NCBI GenBank assembly: GCA_028865845.1
Contig: JAGWJK010000137.1
Location: 1-8,581, forward strand
Direction: 5' to 3'
Length of the DNA: 8,581 nucleotides
Origin: Rhizobiaceae bacterium
GTDB lineage: Bacteria; Pseudomonadota; Alphaproteobacteria; Rhizobiales; Rhizobiaceae
The position numbers were made by a program, and so were the translations under genes. This document shows positions 5,332 through 8,581 of the stretch, in pieces. Under the pieces are notes generated by a model that made no database searches, was not told the origin of the DNA, and was given only the letters and a program-made list of their open reading frames with translations. Position 1 is the stretch's first letter. Every line of letters starts with the position of its first letter.

Positions 5332-6195
5332 ATGTCGGAGCGCGATGATCAAAATGGCAAGAGCGCGAGCATGGGCGCCATGCGTCAGCAGACCATCCTC
5401 GCGCTGATCAACCAGGGTCACGTCGTATCCGTAGGTGAGTTTGCGAAGCGGTTCTCGGTTGCCAATGAAACCATTCGCCGTGACATTCGCGCGCTCGAGG
5501 AAGCGGGCAAGCTTCGCCGCGTCCATGGCGGTGCGGTGCCGGCGAGAATATTCGATCTGACAGCACGGCGTCCGCTGTCCGAACGCATGGATGTTGACCG
5601 TGCGGTGAAGATCCTCGCGGCAAAAGCTGCGATGGAGATGCTTAAGGACGACATGAACATCTTCATGGGTGTAAGTTCCACGATGCTTCTAGTCGCGGAG
5701 GAGATCGCTCGAAGCGACAGAAGGCTTTCGGTCACCACCAATTCGATCGACATCGGCCTGACGATCGCATCGTCGCAACGCTGTACGGTCAATCTTTTGG
5801 GCGGAGTAATCCACTATCCGTCGAGGGCGCTGGACGGATACGAGGTGCTGAGCAACTTCGAGGGGCGCCTTTTCGATCTTTCGTTACTCGGTGCCAGCGG
5901 TATGAGTTCTGTTCATGGCGCGCTCGCTCCCAGCAAACAGCATCAAGTCATCGGCGCGGCTGCTGCAGACCGTTCGCACCAGGTCGCATTCGTCGTCGAC
6001 CATGCCAAATTCAATCGTCGCGACGCCCAGGTTGTTCGCGGCCTCAACGAATTCGACTTCCTTGCCACCGACGAGGCGCCGCCTGCCGAGCTGGCAGATG
6101 CTCTGGCGAACGCCGGAGTGACAGTATTTCTGCCCTCGGAAAAGGACGGCGGCGCCGCCCACGCGGCGTCTGGCGTAGGTCATGCCCATGAATAG
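5332..6195 (+). CDS. DeoR/GlpR-family transcriptional regulator of the phosphonate operon
   Basis: 287 residues. Residues 17-69 form the DeoR-type winged helix: RQQTILALINQGHVVSVGEF, then KRFSVANETIRRDIRALEEA and the family signature GKLRRVHGGAV. Residues about 85-260 are the DeoR sensor domain, with VTTNS, the LLGG segment and DHAKFNRRD. The position usually holding Asp in the sensor's phosphosugar-binding loop (DxGSTT) reads FMGVSST here. The C-terminal tail is His/Ala-rich (GVGHAHE). ATG 5332 has AAGGAG at 5321-5326; GTG 5326 overlaps that site and is rejected. The gene ends inside phnM, so the regulator is first in the operon. C-P lyase operons in enterobacteria use the GntR-type PhnF instead. 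The family usually binds phosphorylated sugars, so a ribose-phosphate intermediate of phosphonate breakdown is a reasonable effector, by inference. Confidence 0.9.
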   Translation: MSERDDQNGKSASMGAMRQQTILALINQGHVVSVGEFAKRFSVANETIRRDIRALEEAGKLRRVHGGAVPARIFDLTARRPLSERMDVDRAVKILAAKAAMEMLKDDMNIFMGVSSTMLLVAEEIARSDRRLSVTTNSIDIGLTIASSQRCTVNLLGGVIHYPSRALDGYEVLSNFEGRLFDLSLLGASGMSSVHGALAPSKQHQVIGAAAADRSHQVAFVVDHAKFNRRDAQVVRGLNEFDFLATDEAPPAELADALANAGVTVFLPSEKDGGAAHAASGVGHAHE

Positions 6196-7327
6196 GCTTC
6201 TGTCAAACGCACAGATCGTGCTCGATGACCGGGTCGTGGTCGGCTCGGTGTCGATCGAAGGGAATGCGATTGCCTCTGTATCGGAGGGATGCGAAGAAAA
6301 GGGCAGCTTGGATTGCGAAGGTGACTACCTGCTTCCTGGTCTCATCGACATCCACACCGACAATCTTGAGGTGCATATCCATCCGCGGCCGACGGTCCAA
6401 TGGCCGGAAATGCTCAGCGCAGTGATCGGGCATGACTGGCAGGTGCTTGGAAGCGGTATCACCACCGTCTTCGATTCGGTCTCGATCGGGGACTTCCACA
6501 GCGGCGGGAAACGGACCGCGATGCTCGACAAAGCGATCGGCGCAATCGAGCAGGCTCGTTCCGCGGGTGTGTTGAAAGCCGATCACTTCCTTCACCTTCG
6601 ATGTGAGCTCTGCGACCCCAGCGTCATGCCCGTCGTCGAGCGGCATATCGACAATCCTGCCGTCAGGCTCGTCAGCATGATGGATCACACGCCGGGCCAG
6701 CGCCAGTGGCATGACACGGTCAAGTTCCGTGAAATGTACCAGAAAAAGGGCGTCAAGATCTGGACGGACGCTGAGTTCGAAGCCGACATGACGACCTGGC
6801 GCAAGCAGCAGGCGGAGATCGTGCCAGGACACCGCTCAGCTCTGCGTAAGCTCTGCGAGGTGCGTGGCATTCCGATGGCAAGCCATGACGATACCACTCT
6901 GGCAGATGTCGACGAAGCGCGGGAAGACGGAATTCTCATCAGCGAGTTCCCGACCACGGTTGCCGCCGCCGAGCGTGCCAGAGCGGTCGGAATGAAGACT
7001 GTCATGGGATCGCCGAACATCATTCTCGGCGGCTCTCATTCTGGCAATGTCAGTGCCGCTCATCTGTCGGAAATTGGACTGCTCGACATGCTGACTTCGG
7101 ACTATGTGCCGGGGAGCCTGCTGCACGCGGCCTTCAAGATCGCGAGCAGCGGCGTTGAGCTGGCAAAGGCGGTTGCGATGGTGACCAGCACGCCTGCGGA
7201 CCTCCTCCACCTCAAGGATCGTGGGCGGATCGCGCAAGGGCTGCGGGCGGACCTTCTGCGTGTTCGTCTCGTCGACGGCGTACCGGTCATTAAGAACATC
7301 TGGATGACAGGCCACCAATACATGTGA
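6188..7327 (+). CDS. phnM: Alpha-D-ribose 1-methylphosphonate 5-triphosphate diphosphatase
   Basis: 379 residues from ATG 6188, close to the 378 of E. coli PhnM. It belongs to the amidohydrolase superfamily and removes pyrophosphate from ribose 1-methylphosphonate 5-triphosphate, giving the 5-monophosphate that PhnJ cleaves. Visible signatures: LLPGLIDIHTDNLEVHIHPR with metal-site HTD at 56-58, HLRCEL (136-141), MMDHTPGQRQ (164-173), SHDDTT (232-237), and GSPNIILGGSHSGNVSA, the stretch most typical of PhnM. The gene overlaps the regulator stop by 8 bp; ATG 6182 is in frame and would add two residues, but AGG at 6177-6179 is better spaced for 6188. Here phnM precedes phnG, whereas in E. coli it follows phnL. 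Cytoplasmic. Confidence 0.95.
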   Translation: MNRLLSNAQIVLDDRVVVGSVSIEGNAIASVSEGCEEKGSLDCEGDYLLPGLIDIHTDNLEVHIHPRPTVQWPEMLSAVIGHDWQVLGSGITTVFDSVSIGDFHSGGKRTAMLDKAIGAIEQARSAGVLKADHFLHLRCELCDPSVMPVVERHIDNPAVRLVSMMDHTPGQRQWHDTVKFREMYQKKGVKIWTDAEFEADMTTWRKQQAEIVPGHRSALRKLCEVRGIPMASHDDTTLADVDEAREDGILISEFPTTVAAAERARAVGMKTVMGSPNIILGGSHSGNVSAAHLSEIGLLDMLTSDYVPGSLLHAAFKIASSGVELAKAVAMVTSTPADLLHLKDRGRIAQGLRADLLRVRLVDGVPVIKNIWMTGHQYM

Positions 7328-7370
7328 GGGCCTTGGGCTCTCTGGAAACTAAGCGAAGGCAAGACCGATT

Positions 7371-7835
7371 ATGGAAAACGAGCGGGCTGCCATTGCGGAG
7401 CGATCCGCGTGGCTGGGCGTGATGTCGCGCGCCCATAAGGGAGAGCTGGAGGCGCTGGCCAACAGCATCGTCTCCGAGGTGAAATTCGAACGGCTCAAGG
7501 CGCCGCATGTCGGTCTCGTCATGGTGCGCGGTCGCGCGGGTGGTACCGGTACGGTCTTCAATCTCGGCGAAATGACGGTTGCCCGTGCATCGATCCGCCT
7601 GGCCGACGGCGGCGTCGGGCACGGCTATGCCCAAGGCCGGAGCAGGCGCCAGGCAGAGACTGCCGCGGTTCTCGACGCACTGCTTCAGCGCGATGATCGG
7701 CGCAAAGAAATTCTGGCGACGGTCATCGAGCCGCTCAAGGCGAAAGCCGATGCGCGGAGGGTTGAGCGTAGCCGCAAGGCGGCGTCAACCAAGGTCGAAT
7801 TCTTCACGGTCGCTCGGGGCGAGGATCCAGCATGA
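7371..7835 (+). CDS. phnG: C-P lyase core subunit PhnG
   Basis: 154 residues, near the usual 150. PhnG is a small subunit of the cytoplasmic PhnGHIJ core; with PhnI, PhnH and PhnL it supports transfer of methylphosphonate onto the ribose of ATP with release of adenine. Characteristic stretches are ERSAWLGVMSRA, RLKAPHVGLVMVRGRAGGTG, FNLGEMTVARASIRL and GHGYAQGRSRRQAETAAVLD. It starts 43 bp after phnM with AAGG at 7356-7359 as a rather distant ribosome binding site, and its stop overlaps the phnH start as ATGA. It is followed immediately by phnH and phnI in the standard order. Confidence 0.95.
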   Translation: MENERAAIAERSAWLGVMSRAHKGELEALANSIVSEVKFERLKAPHVGLVMVRGRAGGTGTVFNLGEMTVARASIRLADGGVGHGYAQGRSRRQAETAAVLDALLQRDDRRKEILATVIEPLKAKADARRVERSRKAASTKVEFFTVARGEDPA

Positions 7836-8467
7836 ACACGATAGCAAACGCCACGACAGCGTCAGCAAACGCCGCGCTGAAGCCGGGGTTCACAGATCCG
7901 GTGGTCGAGGCGCAGGCGACATTCCGGGCCGCAATGCTGGCGACCGCCTATGCGGGTCGAATTGTTTCGACCTGTATCCGGGTCGATGATCCTGCACCCT
8001 TCGGATCGGCAACGGCCGCTCTCTGCCTGGCCTTGATGGACTTTGAAACGCCGGTATGGCTGCAGTCGCACTCCGAAGAAGCATCGGCATGGCTTCGGTT
8101 TCATTGCGGACTGCCTGTCATCACAGAGACCGTGGCAGCCACCTTCGCGATCGTGACCGACCCAGCAAGCATGCCGTCCCTGTCTGCATTCCATCAGGGC
8201 GACATCGAATATCCGGAGCGCTCGACCACGATCATTATGCAGGTGCCTTCGTTGACCGGAGGACCGTCGATGACATGGAGCGGCCCCGGCATCAAGGGGT
8301 CGAGTGTGGTTGCCATCGCAGGCTTGCCGTCCTGGTTCTGGTCTCTCTGGGATCTGAACCGCGAACTCTATCCCCGCGGACTTGATATCGTTTTCAGTTG
8401 CGGGAACGAACTGATTAGCCTGCCGCGCACCATACAAGTCGTCGAAAAGATGGGGAGCGTGGCATGA
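7832..8467 (+). CDS. phnH: C-P lyase core subunit PhnH
   Basis: 211 residues, slightly longer than E. coli PhnH (194), mainly through an Ala/Thr-rich N-terminal extension (NTIANATTASANAALKPGF). PhnH is a core subunit with a fold related to PLP-dependent transferases but without cofactor; it is required for phosphonate breakdown. Typical stretches: GFTDPVVEAQATFRAAM, LALMDFETPVWL, FHQGDIEYPERSTTIIMQVP, SGPGIKGSS and WDLNRELYPRGLDIVF. The start lies in an ATGA overlap with phnG, with GAGG upstream; the stop overlaps phnI in the same way, so the three subunits are translationally coupled, fitting their equal stoichiometry. Confidence 0.95.
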   Translation: MNTIANATTASANAALKPGFTDPVVEAQATFRAAMLATAYAGRIVSTCIRVDDPAPFGSATAALCLALMDFETPVWLQSHSEEASAWLRFHCGLPVITETVAATFAIVTDPASMPSLSAFHQGDIEYPERSTTIIMQVPSLTGGPSMTWSGPGIKGSSVVAIAGLPSWFWSLWDLNRELYPRGLDIVFSCGNELISLPRTIQVVEKMGSVA

Positions 8468-8581
8468 CCTACGTAGCCGTCAAGGGTGGCGAGCAGGCCA
8501 TCCTGAACGCCCACAGGCTGATCGCCGAACTGCGGCGCGGTGACACCGCCATTCCGGAACTGTCGCTCGACCAGATCCGCG
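8464..8581 (+). CDS. phnI: C-P lyase core subunit PhnI, N-terminal part (runs off the right edge)
   Basis: 39 complete codons are present from ATG 8464, which overlaps the phnH stop (ATGA) and has GGGGAG upstream. The sequence TYVAVKGGEQAILNAHRL, then IAELRRGD and IPELSLDQIR, is the well-conserved PhnI N-terminus. PhnI is the nucleosidase-like subunit that, with PhnG, PhnH and PhnL, replaces adenine of ATP with methylphosphonate. The rest of the operon (phnJ, phnK, phnL and perhaps transporters) is expected beyond the window but not seen. Confidence 0.95.
   Translation, partial: MTYVAVKGGEQAILNAHRLIAELRRGDTAIPELSLDQIR

Noticed and set aside
1..8581. CRISPR arrays, tRNA, rRNA or riboswitches
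   Set aside because: No regularly spaced repeat series, tRNA cloverleaf, rRNA signature or known riboswitch core was seen on either strand.

Overview
The window looks like a piece of an alphaproteobacterial genome, most likely Rhizobiales. The grounds are GC-rich coding regions, alphaproteobacterial-type protein sequences, a DeoR/GlpR regulator joined to C-P lyase genes, and accessory genes mixed with transposon debris. The genus cannot be fixed from the sequence alone.

Left part (1-2290). The minus strand carries the first 87 codons of a winged-helix protein of the type normally fused to a nucleotidyltransferase domain. It runs off the left edge. Its start codon abuts two direct repeats spaced exactly 21 bp apart, which look like an autoregulatory operator. 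On the plus strand follow two NUDIX hydrolase genes and a HIT-family gene. The first NUDIX is MutT-like and probably starts at a TTG. The second has the isopentenyl-diphosphate-isomerase fold but lacks that enzyme's catalytic cysteine. The HIT gene is broken by one in-frame TAA, with recognisable HIT sequence in the same frame on both sides.

Middle part (2460-4541). A two-gene operon with an ATGA overlap encodes two membrane proteins I do not recognise by name. The first has a soluble N-terminal region that may be a PH-like fold and one strong membrane segment. The second has an N-terminal SHOCT motif, a proline-rich linker, three membrane helices and a helical C-terminal domain. This pair is the best candidate in the window for something undescribed, but its function cannot be read from sequence.

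Intergenic part (4542-5331). It holds a GC-rich hairpin after the operon, a perfect 10-bp inverted repeat, a decayed N-terminal piece of an IS110-type transposase, and then a promoter region. The promoter region has a perfect TGAGTGA/TCACTCA palindrome and a good PhoB box (5262-5279) followed at the right distance by a -10-like hexamer.

Right part (5332-8581). A tightly packed phosphonate operon: a DeoR/GlpR-type regulator, phnM, phnG, phnH and the start of phnI. The regulator overlaps phnM, phnG overlaps phnH, and phnH overlaps phnI. PhnG, PhnH and PhnI are parts of the C-P lyase core that attaches methylphosphonate to ATP-derived ribose, and PhnM then removes pyrophosphate. The layout suggests phosphate-starvation induction through PhoB combined with local control by the DeoR protein, which may sense a ribose-phosphate intermediate of the pathway.
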